Part shown: piece by piece, positions 34,520-43,040 of the stretch | Position numbering within the stretch: the stretch's first letter is position 1 | Layout of the letters: every line of letters begins with the position of its first letter | Assembly (NCBI GenBank): GCA_021778805.1 | Contig: JAJYBV010000014.1 | Location: 1 to 49,072 of the forward strand | Source of the DNA: Chloroflexota bacterium | GTDB taxonomy: Bacteria > Chloroflexota > Ktedonobacteria > Ktedonobacterales > JACDGC01 | Direction: 5' to 3' | Length of the DNA stretch: 49,072 nt | Program-made: the position numbers and the translations under genes | The notes under the pieces: model-generated | What the model was told of the DNA's origin: nothing | Databases searched by the model: none | The model's input: only the letters and a program-made list of their open reading frames with translations

Positions 34520-36322
34520 ATGCTGCGAGATACTCTCAAACAAATGACCTTAACCACACTGGCGGCTTTGCAAGATCGCGGTGATATTGATTTGCCGGAA
34601 GGCTCAGCGCCGGAATTTGATATTGAACGGCCCCAGCATATTAAATTTGGGAACTTTTCCATCAATGTGGCCATGAAATTGGCAAGGCCGCCAAAATCTC
34701 GGGAAATTGCTGCAAAAATTTCTGAACATTTAACTGAATTGGGACACTTAGTTCCCGCATATGACTTTATTGATAAAGTTGAGGTTGCCGGCCCGGGATT
34801 TATCAATATCTACATAAAACCAGAATGGCTGCTGCAACAGTCGCAAACTATTATTGCCGCAGGGGATGCTTTCGGGGCGCTGAATATCGGCAAAGGCCGG
34901 CGGGTAAATATTGAATTTGTCAGCGCTAACCCAACCGGTATGGTGCACATCGGTAACGGCCGCGGCGGATTTATCGGCGATACCTTAGGTAATGTAATGG
35001 CCGCGGCAGGCTATTCCGTAACCAAAGAGTATTATTTTAACGACTATGGGCAGCAAATCACTTTATTAGGCCGGTCGTGTGTTTGGTATATTAAACACAT
35101 TTTAGGCATAGACGCCGGAGAACGGCCAAGTGAAGGATACTTCGATCATCCGGCAGCAGTACATGAAGAAGACACAAATAAGCCAGATCCGCAAACGAAT
35201 GCGGCCATTAATACAGATGGCTATTACTATTCGGTTGCGCAGCGTGTTTTAGAGATGGCTCCCGAAGTTGCAGACTTGGCGCGTAACACCGAAATTGAAT
35301 ATTTTGATATCATCGGCGCAAAAGCTTCAAGCATTATTATGGAAGATATCAAAAAAACAATGCTTGATTTAAATATTCATTTCGATGTTTTTTTCAGCCA
35401 AGCTTCTTTAGATGAAACCAACGAACTGCAAAAGGGAATAGAGCTTTTGCGAAACAATGGCTATGTTTTTGAAAAAGATGGCGCCGTTTGGATGGAAACC
35501 AGCAAATTCGGTGACGATAAAGATCGCGTGCTTGTCAAATCTAATGGAGACACAACATATGTTGCTTCGGATGTCGCCTATGCTTATAATAAATACAACC
35601 GCGGATTCGATACGTTAATATATGTGCTTGGCGCCGACCATTATGGATATATCGGCCGTATGAAAGCCGTTGCCCAAATGCTTGGGCATAGCGCAGATTC
35701 GCTGGAAATTCTCATTTATCAGCAAGTAAATTTAGATGTTGGCGGGAAATCGGTGCGCATGAGCAAGCGCGCCGGCAATATTGTAAATTTAGATGAATTG
35801 GCGCGCGAAGTAGGAGCAGATGTAACACGATTTTTCTATATGATGCGCGATCATAATTCTCATTTAGATTTTAATTTAGAGCTTGCAAAAAAAGAATCCG
35901 ATGAAAATCCCGGCCTATCGGTGCAGTATGCGCATGCGCGTATTGCCGGCGTATTGCGCAAATCTGCCGAAACAGGCAGCGACGCCGCCGAAGAAGCTAA
36001 GTCTGCAAATATGGCCGCGCTGTTAAACGATACTCCGGCGCAGTTGGAAGCTGAATTGGAACTTATGCGGGAAAATTTGCGCATGGAAGAAGTCATTGAA
36101 CGCATTGCTCTGCTGTATGAACCGCATCATCTAACTAAATACGCTATGGATGTTGCCGCAGCGCTGCACGTTTTCTACGATCGCTGCCCGGCGCTGCGCG
36201 CAGAAAATCCCGAAGTTCGCAAAGCGCGTTTTGCGCTGCTGCTTGCCACAAAAACAATTTTAGCGCGCACGCTGAATCTGCTGGGCATGCATGCTCCTGA
36301 TCGGATGGATCGCGCCGAATAG
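34520..36322 (+). CDS. argS: Arginine-tRNA ligase
   Basis: Charges tRNA-Arg. 600 residues, family length. The HIGH-type motif is HIGN in PTGMVHIGNGRGG (about 137-149), the KMSK-type motif is RMSKRAGN in the catalytic end, and the C-terminal anticodon domain closes with RTLNLLGMHAPD. AGGA lies 9 bases before the ATG. coaX follows 32 bases later. Confidence 0.96.
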   Translation: MLRDTLKQMTLTTLAALQDRGDIDLPEGSAPEFDIERPQHIKFGNFSINVAMKLARPPKSREIAAKISEHLTELGHLVPAYDFIDKVEVAGPGFINIYIKPEWLLQQSQTIIAAGDAFGALNIGKGRRVNIEFVSANPTGMVHIGNGRGGFIGDTLGNVMAAAGYSVTKEYYFNDYGQQITLLGRSCVWYIKHILGIDAGERPSEGYFDHPAAVHEEDTNKPDPQTNAAINTDGYYYSVAQRVLEMAPEVADLARNTEIEYFDIIGAKASSIIMEDIKKTMLDLNIHFDVFFSQASLDETNELQKGIELLRNNGYVFEKDGAVWMETSKFGDDKDRVLVKSNGDTTYVASDVAYAYNKYNRGFDTLIYVLGADHYGYIGRMKAVAQMLGHSADSLEILIYQQVNLDVGGKSVRMSKRAGNIVNLDELAREVGADVTRFFYMMRDHNSHLDFNLELAKKESDENPGLSVQYAHARIAGVLRKSAETGSDAAEEAKSANMAALLNDTPAQLEAELELMRENLRMEEVIERIALLYEPHHLTKYAMDVAAALHVFYDRCPALRAENPEVRKARFALLLATKTILARTLNLLGMHAPDRMDRAE

Positions 36323-36354
36323 CAACATATTCCATCGATGAGGATTACATAAAC

Positions 36355-37125
36355 ATGCTTTTAGCAATTGATTTAAGCAACACCGGCGTAAAATTCGGTT
36401 TATATGATGGCCGCGAAATGAAGGCGCGCTGGCGTGTTGCTACAGTGCGCGATAAAACCGCCGATGAATACGCCATGACGCTAGCAGCCTTATGCAGGCA
36501 CGCGAATTTTGCAATGAGCGATATTGACGATGTTATTATTTCTAGCGTTGTTCCGCAGCTTACGCCAACAATGCAGGAATTGGCTCGTGAATATCTGCAT
36601 CGAGAAGCTATCGTCGTTTCGCATAAATCGCAGCTCGGCACTCGCTTGCTGGTAGATAATCCTTGGGAAACCGGCACAGACCGCATATTAAGTGTGTTCG
36701 CAGCAAAACAAATATATTCCGCGCCGGCAATCATTATTCAATTTGGCACCGCTACCAGCTTTGATGTTGCATCCCAAGAAGGTGATTTTTTAGGTGGAGT
36801 TATTGCCCCAGGCATGGGCATATCAGCTGAAGCGCTTGCCCAAGCAGCTTCGCGGCTCTACCAAGTAGAGTGGATTGCTCCGCCGGTCACTTTAGGCAAA
36901 AACACCAAACACACTATGCAATCCGGCATTGTATATGGGCACGCCGCTATGGTAGAGGGAATTGTTTCCAGGTTGCGCCGCGAATTTCCGGGGGGAACTG
37001 ATGCCGTTGTTATTGCGCACGGCGGTTTAACCGATATTGTCGCTTCGGTTACGGATTGCATTCAAATCCGCGCGCCATATCTGCTGTTAGATGGCTTGCA
37101 GCGCGCTTATGAGAAATTACGGTAA
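36355..37125 (+). CDS. coaX: Type III pantothenate kinase homologue with a substituted catalytic residue
   Basis: 256 residues, the family length. Starts with LAIDLSNTGVKFGLYDG (usual DxGNT) and has ETGTDRI (usual GxDR), the glycine-rich IAPGMGIS loop and HGGLTDIV. The stretch normally DFGTAT, whose Asp is the general base in characterised enzymes, reads QFGTATSFDV near residue 126: the codon is CAA (Gln). The Ser of DLSNT replaces the usual Gly. It may be a low-activity or non-catalytic homologue, or the branch may use another base. Co-transcribed with argS by spacing (32 bases). Confidence 0.85.
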   Translation: MLLAIDLSNTGVKFGLYDGREMKARWRVATVRDKTADEYAMTLAALCRHANFAMSDIDDVIISSVVPQLTPTMQELAREYLHREAIVVSHKSQLGTRLLVDNPWETGTDRILSVFAAKQIYSAPAIIIQFGTATSFDVASQEGDFLGGVIAPGMGISAEALAQAASRLYQVEWIAPPVTLGKNTKHTMQSGIVYGHAAMVEGIVSRLRREFPGGTDAVVIAHGGLTDIVASVTDCIQIRAPYLLLDGLQRAYEKLR

Positions 37126-37210
37126 CTGATTCAGACAATTAAAGCAAGGAATGGCCATTCCAACGACGCATAAACCGGATTTGGCGTGCCTCAAATTTTT
37201 ATAAAACAAC

Positions 37211-37376
37211 CACCGCGCGGCACACGTGAGGCAATGCAATCCGGTAGGGGCGACCCTTGCGGTCGCCCTTGCCGCCAAGCTACCAATATTGCTTTGGGGA
37301 ATTTTGTTTAAAATAAATGATATTTTGGGGACACCCCAATCCCCGCGCAAGGGGCTGCCGCCCCTTACGTATCCCT
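37211..37376. repeat. Repeat module between convergent genes
   Basis: Carries the CACCGCGCGG start, TGCAATCCGGTAGGGGCG, GGGGACACCCC and GCCGCCCCTTACG blocks of the longer element, but the terminal inversions of copies 1 and 2 are not evident. Lies between coaX and the polytopic protein gene. Confidence 0.85.
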
Positions 37377-37385
37377 GTTTTTGCG

Positions 37386-39242
37386 CTATGATTGCGATGG
37401 AGCAGCTACAGGCTGTTTTTTCTCTTTGGGAGCAAACAGCGTCGATGGATCCGCGCCATATATGGAATATACATATGCGCCGATGGTCATTAACACAGTA
37501 GAGGCGACAACCAATTCATCAATATTGACGGTATAGCAGAAATAAGCTGCTGCTATTCCAACAAAAGCAAATGCGGCAATGCTGATTGCGTGTACAATAC
37601 CACCGGATTTGCGCGTAAGAATGGCGCCGGCAATGGCAATAATCACACCAATCGCGGCAACCGCAACGCCGGCAAAATAAGTAAGATTACTTAAGTTATT
37701 AACGCTAAGGTTCATATCAATTGCGCCGGTCACTTGAACGCCAACACCGACGGATGTAATCCACAGAACAGCTTTACGCCATGTTCCAATTTTTTGCCGT
37801 TTGGTTAAGAAGGCAAATTGCACCGCGCCAAACAATGTGAAGATCAAAAGCACCCAATAGGCGTCGTGAATAGCGCCGGTTCCCTGATTTACTACAAGGT
37901 TTGCCGCCGTATCGAAAAACTGCGCATATGAAAAGAAAGCAAATCCGGCCATGTAAATAAAGAGCAGTGAACCCATAACCAGCCACTGGCCAATACAACC
38001 TAACGGAGCCATATCTGCTACCGGCGGAACAAATTCACGCTGTGTAGACATTGTCCATAAAAGGCCGATTAGCGCAATGCCAATACCCATAACAATTGCA
38101 ACTGGCAAATGCGCCGCTGAATCACCGGTATGCGCAACCACCGCAGCCAACGCAGCAAACACAAAGGCGTATACAAATCCCAATCGGGTAAAAGCAGGTT
38201 TGCGATTCCACAAATAGCCTCCGGCAATCATAAACACCATAAATGTTGTTGAAACGATTGCGGCAACTACATATTGCATATTGGCTGATAAGAAGCAGCT
38301 GGATGGAATTTGTTGTGTTGAACATTGCACAAAATAATTATTTGGAGCAATAGTCAAAATTTCATTAATCAGCGGATACCACGCAACAAACAAAATCAGC
38401 AAAGGCACTGCTAAATTACCCAATGTCATAGCAGCGTGCAAATAATTTGCCGGCATAAACCTTGAGCGATTTTGTTTATCTGTCATCACGGGCAGCAGCC
38501 ACACCAGCAGAGCAAACAGCATTAAGCCAAGCGCCAAAGCTAAAAGTACGTTTTCCATTGCGCCATTAGCAGGTGTGTTTGTCGTTGCGGTAGCAGAAAA
38601 AGTGTAGAGCGTGAGGTAGGCAAAAAGAATTGCCGCGCTGACACCGGCAGATCCCCATACGAGCAGATTTTTCAGCTGCCCGGTTAATTTTCCTGCGGCA
38701 TGCAGGGGATAAAGCAGCACATAGGATAAAATTCCACCGCCGGTAATGATGAAGTCTAAGCCAACACCTGGAATATTAACGCTTTGCGGCTGAAACCAAA
38801 CCGGATTAAATAAATAAGACTGACTGGGATTTGGCCAGTTCGTAACATGAACGCTTAATGAAGCGCCTGAACCGGTTACTGAAACAAGTTGATCCGGCAG
38901 ATATGGGTACCACGCTCCGGAATACACTTGATACACCAAAAACACACCGGCAGCCAGAAATATCGCGCCGAGTATGAAAAAAAACGGAAGAAATATCCCG
39001 GACAACGGCTTAGGATCATATAAAAATGAGGCAACTAAGCCAATAATGGAAAGACCAAGAACCAGCAGGCCAATATTCAGCAAGCCTTGCTCGAACTGAG
39101 CAGAAGACGCTGAAATAACCTCGAAATAGCTGGGAATTTGGCCAAGAAATATGACCGAGATGAAGAAAATTCCCGTTGCTAAGATAAGTGAGCGCGCCCA
39201 TGATAAATATGCCGGCTCGCCGATAACTGATTTCTGCATCAT
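37386..39242 (-). CDS. Polytopic membrane protein in the cytochrome b operon, possibly degenerate heme-copper oxidase-like
   Basis: 618 residues from the ATG at 39242, with AAGGA 6 bases upstream; a frame open from 39374 adds 44 hydrophilic residues and is rejected. About 15 transmembrane helices, no recognised enzyme motif, and a Lys/Pro/Ala C-terminal tail. One helix, IHDAYWVLLIFTLFGAV at 458-474, recalls helix X of heme-copper oxidase subunit I (HDTY...H-x-H), but the two axial histidines are Ile and Thr here. Other His-bearing segments are HAAMTLGN (269) and HTGDSAAHLP (371). It follows the cytochrome c-cupredoxin gene after 215 bases with a hairpin between, so it may belong to the complex or be separately expressed. 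Function unknown. Confidence 0.7.
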   Translation of the reverse strand: MMQKSVIGEPAYLSWARSLILATGIFFISVIFLGQIPSYFEVISASSAQFEQGLLNIGLLVLGLSIIGLVASFLYDPKPLSGIFLPFFFILGAIFLAAGVFLVYQVYSGAWYPYLPDQLVSVTGSGASLSVHVTNWPNPSQSYLFNPVWFQPQSVNIPGVGLDFIITGGGILSYVLLYPLHAAGKLTGQLKNLLVWGSAGVSAAILFAYLTLYTFSATATTNTPANGAMENVLLALALGLMLFALLVWLLPVMTDKQNRSRFMPANYLHAAMTLGNLAVPLLILFVAWYPLINEILTIAPNNYFVQCSTQQIPSSCFLSANMQYVVAAIVSTTFMVFMIAGGYLWNRKPAFTRLGFVYAFVFAALAAVVAHTGDSAAHLPVAIVMGIGIALIGLLWTMSTQREFVPPVADMAPLGCIGQWLVMGSLLFIYMAGFAFFSYAQFFDTAANLVVNQGTGAIHDAYWVLLIFTLFGAVQFAFLTKRQKIGTWRKAVLWITSVGVGVQVTGAIDMNLSVNNLSNLTYFAGVAVAAIGVIIAIAGAILTRKSGGIVHAISIAAFAFVGIAAAYFCYTVNIDELVVASTVLMTIGAYVYSIYGADPSTLFAPKEKKQPVAAPSQS

Positions 39243-39423
39243 GAAAATTCCTTCGATACAATAGATAGAATCCGATACTGAACAAGGCAAAACGTTTGGC
39301 AAGCTGTTTATCAAATGCCGGCGCCGGCTTTGCCCAACTCTGTGTTCTGTAAAACGAAATACAGAATGCAACATCGCGCAATTGGTGAACGCAGCGGCGT
39401 TCCAAATTTGAAGCCGCTATATC

Positions 39424-39452
39424 TTCCGATCTGAGTATAGCCCAGATCGGAA
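39424..39452. other. 10-bp hairpin between cytochrome c-cupredoxin and polytopic protein genes
   Basis: TTCCGATCTG and CAGATCGGAA form a perfect stem with a 9-base loop, without a T run. Could be a weak terminator, RNA-processing or stability element. Confidence 0.6.
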
Positions 39453-39457
39453 ATGAC

Positions 39458-40498
39458 TTAATTGCTTGTCACAATAATATACGCAATCATCGATGGGTGG
39501 AACGAACAATAGTAGGCATAGGTGCCGGCTTTTGTTGGTGTCCATGAATACGTACTGCCCACTGTAATCAGCGGATCGGAGAAAACATTTGTGTTATTTC
39601 CGGGAGAGCCGCTGTAAATGGAGTGCGCAGCAGAACTTTTATTTACCCAAGTTATTGCTGTGCCAACCTTTACTTTTACCGTGTTCCACTGTTTGCCGGT
39701 GGAATCAGTATAAATAAAGTCGTATTGCGTAGTTGCGCTGTTCGGAGTATCTATAATTGGAATAGTCACAGCCGAAAGCGAGGTAAGATCGATGGCCGGG
39801 CCAGCATGAGATTGTGTTGCCTGTTTCTGCTGCTGGTAGAGCGCGATTTGAGTAGGATCGGTTAATACACCTAAAACATAATCAAAGCCGTTCGCAGCGG
39901 TTGGCGCATTTACTTTTGCGCGCAAAACCGGGTTAGAAGACATCACAAAGGCAACCAATGCGTTAATATCATTGGTGTTCATTGGGCCGCCATAATTTTG
40001 GCTCCACGCAGGCATAGAATATTGCTGCAAGTTGGCGGGATCGGGCACGCCGCCGGAGATAATTCTGGTGATATCTGCCTGAGTAAGATTATTCATCGCA
40101 CTATTATTATTCAATTGCGGGCCATTAATGCCTTGCCCCAGCAGCCCATGGCACTGAGAACAATACGTAGCAAAAACACCGGCGGCATATTGCAATTGAG
40201 AATCGTACTGTGCTTGCAAATTGTTTTGATTTTGCTGATTCGTCGTAATGAGAAAATAAGGAAGCAAAAGCGCAATTGCAACAGCGATGATAAAAGACAT
40301 AGCCCCGGTACGCTGAACGGTATTTAAATTCGAGTAAAACAGCGCGATAAATAACGCCACTCCAAACCCGACTATGCTCATGCCCACAGCAATAGTTGTT
40401 GAACCGTTAAACAGAAACCGATACAACAGCATAACAACGGCAATTGCGGCTGCTGCAACGATAGCCCAGCGTCCTGCGCTGCTGGTTGATGTGCCCAT
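39458..40498 (-). CDS. Membrane-anchored cytochrome c fused to a cupredoxin
   Basis: 346 residues. Three hydrophobic helices (about 10-30, 37-56, 67-86), then a c-type cytochrome domain with the haem-binding CSQCH at 113-117 and Met-containing SMPAW, then a linker, then a blue-copper domain with ligands His (about 291, SAAHSIY), Cys331, His334 and Met337 in CSFHPSM (amicyanin-like spacing). The domains should face outside. As partner of the b6-type complex it would accept electrons from the Rieske/cytochrome unit and pass them on. GGAG lies 10 bases before the ATG. 54 bases after the Rieske gene on the same strand. Confidence 0.9.
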   Translation of the reverse strand: MGTSTSSAGRWAIVAAAAIAVVMLLYRFLFNGSTTIAVGMSIVGFGVALFIALFYSNLNTVQRTGAMSFIIAVAIALLLPYFLITTNQQNQNNLQAQYDSQLQYAAGVFATYCSQCHGLLGQGINGPQLNNNSAMNNLTQADITRIISGGVPDPANLQQYSMPAWSQNYGGPMNTNDINALVAFVMSSNPVLRAKVNAPTAANGFDYVLGVLTDPTQIALYQQQKQATQSHAGPAIDLTSLSAVTIPIIDTPNSATTQYDFIYTDSTGKQWNTVKVKVGTAITWVNKSSAAHSIYSGSPGNNTNVFSDPLITVGSTYSWTPTKAGTYAYYCSFHPSMIAYIIVTSN

Positions 40499-40552
40499 TA
40501 TAAGTAAACTCCAAACATAGCTGATAATGAACGGTAAGCCTTGCGGCAGAAA

Positions 40553-41275
40553 TTATTGACACAAAAATTGAATTTGCTGCTCTACCAAAAGGCGAGTAAT
40601 ATCGGTAGGACGTGGCACGCCCGGAAGATTATATGGAGCCAGCGGGGTATTTAATTTCCCGGTATTAACCATGACATCTTCCCCTTGAAACGATAATTGA
40701 AACCGATCCAAACTGCGTGGCGCCGGGCCGCTTAAATATTCTCCATCGGCGTTGTAGTGCGAGCCATGGCATGGACATTTAAAACTGCGGCAATCGGTTT
40801 TATAGTTATACTTGCAGCCCAAATGGACACAGCGCTGCCAAAACGCTGCCCAATATGTGCCATCGGTATCTTGAACGATCCATTCAGCTTCCAGCTGCTG
40901 TTTTAGGCTATCACCTTGCAGCACCCAAGGGGTATCGGCAGATAAATGCACAACATACGCCTGAGCGCTGCCTTGGTAAAATACTCCCTTGCCGTTTTCA
41001 ATATCAAAATTCAACGGACTTGCGGCTGGAAAATCAGTTTTTTTACCGATTTTAATAATTCCGCCAAATGAACCGGTAGCTAAAGGATAGATAAAATACA
41101 ATCCCAACCCAACAGATTCGGCAAGAATAACACCCGACGTAATACCAACTGCGCGGCGTAAAAACTGCCGGCGGCTAAAACCTTTGCGAGCTTTCTCTGC
41201 TGCCTCGGCGCCGCCGCCATTCAATATTTCAAACTCCTGCGCCGTGCGTTTTGTGTTTGATACATCGTTATCCAT
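40553..41275 (-). CDS. Rieske iron-sulfur protein of the cytochrome b complex
   Basis: 240 residues. Twin-arginine signal/anchor SRRQFLRRAVG followed by a single helix (about 40-60), then the Rieske fold with CVHLGC and CPCHGSHY, giving two Cys and two His cluster ligands plus the disulfide pair. Carries electrons from quinol to cytochrome c. Third gene of the minus-strand cytochrome b operon, 38 bases after the subunit IV gene. Confidence 0.95.
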   Translation of the reverse strand: MDNDVSNTKRTAQEFEILNGGGAEAAEKARKGFSRRQFLRRAVGITSGVILAESVGLGLYFIYPLATGSFGGIIKIGKKTDFPAASPLNFDIENGKGVFYQGSAQAYVVHLSADTPWVLQGDSLKQQLEAEWIVQDTDGTYWAAFWQRCVHLGCKYNYKTDCRSFKCPCHGSHYNADGEYLSGPAPRSLDRFQLSFQGEDVMVNTGKLNTPLAPYNLPGVPRPTDITRLLVEQQIQFLCQ

Positions 41276-41313
41276 TATAGCGACGTATTCCTTTCTTTCA
41301 GCGATTCATCTGA

Positions 41314-41841
41314 TTACAGATTAAAGAATTCTCCAACCCAGGGCCAGGTCCACACCCAGCCGCCACCGCGGAGGAACGATCCTATAAGGATAATAACCAC
41401 GTTAAATACAACAAACATGGTAAACAATGTTATTGCTAATTTGCGATCCGTATATGCTCTGCTGGGGTTGTTATCAATATACGGAATAGCAGCCAAACCA
41501 AGAAGCATCCAACCGGGCAGTAACACGCCAGCCAAGGTTGGCGGAAAATAGTGCAGCAATTCCTGTAATCCTAAGAAATACCATGGAGCTTTTTCAACTG
41601 CCGGTGGTGGAAAATTGGGATTAAACCGCACATGCAAAGGGGCGGCAATAAAAATCGACAATAGCGTAAGCATAATTGTCATTAATACTGCGGCCAAAAA
41701 CTCGCGCACGAGTAAGTGCGGCCACACAAATACGGATTCTTCCAATTGGCGTTCTACGCGGGTAATCGATTCCTGCTTAACGACCGCAAGCGTTCGATAA
41801 CGCTTCTGTGCGGATGGCGCAGGAGTTGTCGTCGTCGCCAT
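41314..41841 (-). CDS. Cytochrome b subunit IV-like (C-terminal cytochrome b)
   Basis: 175 residues with three or four helices, equivalent to the C-terminal half of cytochrome b, or PetD of b6f. The quinol-site loop appears as KAPWYFLGLQELL, the form seen in menaquinone-type bacterial complexes. AIPYIDNNPSR is also typical. AAAGG lies 8 bases before the ATG. It has a hydrophilic N-terminus of about 45 residues before the first helix. Confidence 0.93.
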   Translation of the reverse strand: MATTTTPAPSAQKRYRTLAVVKQESITRVERQLEESVFVWPHLLVREFLAAVLMTIMLTLLSIFIAAPLHVRFNPNFPPPAVEKAPWYFLGLQELLHYFPPTLAGVLLPGWMLLGLAAIPYIDNNPSRAYTDRKLAITLFTMFVVFNVVIILIGSFLRGGGWVWTWPWVGEFFNL

Positions 41842-41884
41842 ATCCCAGACCTTTCTACATAATGCCGCTTTTAAGGAAAAAGCA

Positions 41885-42691
41885 TTAGTGAGTTAAAATT
41901 AATTCTTTTCTTATTTCTTCTTCCTTGCTGGATGGCGGCGGTGGTCCGGCAGCTCCGCCATCTTTGCGGATACGCCAGAAATGCACAGCCATCATCACTG
42001 CCGCCACTAACGGCAGGAAAAGCACATGCAGCGTATAGAATCGAATTAAGGTATTACCGGTTGGTGATTGCTCTAACCCGCCAATTAAGGTGCGGTGCAT
42101 TGCAGCGCCAACAATCGGAGCAAAACTTGCCATAGCGGAACCTACTTGAATAGCGATAACGCCAATTTCGTCCCATGGCAATAAATATCCGGTAAAGCTT
42201 AACAGTAATGTAAGAAGGAAGAGCACAACACCAATAACCCAGTTAAATTCCCTAGGCGGTTTATAGGCTCCATGATAAAAAACACGTATCATATGCAGCG
42301 AAACCGTAATTACCATAAGGTGCGCTGCCCACCTATGCATATTACGCACGATTTCACCAAAGGCAATCGTGGTCGACATCGATTGTACATCGGTATACGC
42401 CAAACTGCTTGCCGGCACATAATAAAACATAAGGAAAACACCGGTAATCGTCAGCACCAAAAACAGAAAAAATGATATTCCGCCGAGGCACCATGTATAA
42501 GTAACCTTCAACGCATTTTTACTCATTTTTACTGGATGCAAGTGAAGAAATACATTCCCCATCATAATCAATGATTGATTCAGTGGGGTGTCTGGGTACC
42601 CATGACGAAAAATTGAACGCCAGATTTGGCTGTTTTTAATGGAATGTGATAGCTGATCTACAGCTCCACGCTGTTCTTTTTGCGCGCTCAA
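41885..42691 (-). CDS. Cytochrome b6-like subunit with putative covalent haem Cys
   Basis: N-terminal half of cytochrome b, 268 residues. Four haem ligands are in b6 spacing: His119 (HRWAAH), His133 (LHMIRVF), His222 (RFYTLH) and His237 (VHFWRIRKDGG). Cys68 in TWCLGGIS aligns with b6 Cys35 and sits 51 residues before the first haem His, as in plastid b6 (Cys35, His86), so a covalent haem c-type group near the quinone-reductase side is likely. I chose TTG at 42691 because AAGGAGG is 5 bases upstream (42697-42703); an ATG at 42730 has no ribosome binding site. First gene of the cytochrome b operon. Confidence 0.93.
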   Translation of the reverse strand: MSAQKEQRGAVDQLSHSIKNSQIWRSIFRHGYPDTPLNQSLIMMGNVFLHLHPVKMSKNALKVTYTWCLGGISFFLFLVLTITGVFLMFYYVPASSLAYTDVQSMSTTIAFGEIVRNMHRWAAHLMVITVSLHMIRVFYHGAYKPPREFNWVIGVVLFLLTLLLSFTGYLLPWDEIGVIAIQVGSAMASFAPIVGAAMHRTLIGGLEQSPTGNTLIRFYTLHVLFLPLVAAVMMAVHFWRIRKDGGAAGPPPPSSKEEEIRKELILTH

Positions 42692-42703
42692 AGCCGCCTC
42701 CTT

Positions 42704-43040
42704 AGAGATAATATCTGCACTGCGCCACATTCATGGAAATATGCAATAATTGCTGCTTATATCCTGTAAAGGATATTGTAAACCATTTTTAGTGTATGGT
42801 AAAACCGTAAAAAACATTGCCAGAATTTTACAGTATTCTTTGTCAGGATATGTTTGATTTTTAGCGCTGTTAGCTAACATAATAAAACAGCGCCAATTTC
42901 AAATCACACATTTGTGACTTTACCTCTGCTAAATAGCGCCTATCTCTGCCTTCAGTATACTCCGAAAAATATTTGTGAGGCAAATGTAATTTAAAATTCG
43001 GGACTTTAGTTGACAACCTGCCCGCATTTAAGCTGCATAG
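42704..43040. other. Upstream region of the cytochrome b operon
   Basis: About 340 bases between cysS and the cytochrome b6-like gene. An inverted repeat GCGCTGTT / AACAGCGC lies at 42864-42893 without a T run. TACAAT on the minus strand near 42780 is a possible -10. No gene is supported. Confidence 0.5.

Noticed and set aside
39421-39455. CTTCCGATCT and AGATCGGAA resemble sequencing adapter ends
   Set aside because: Only 9-10 bases, explained by the perfect hairpin; flanks look like normal genomic sequence. A read-level check would settle it.
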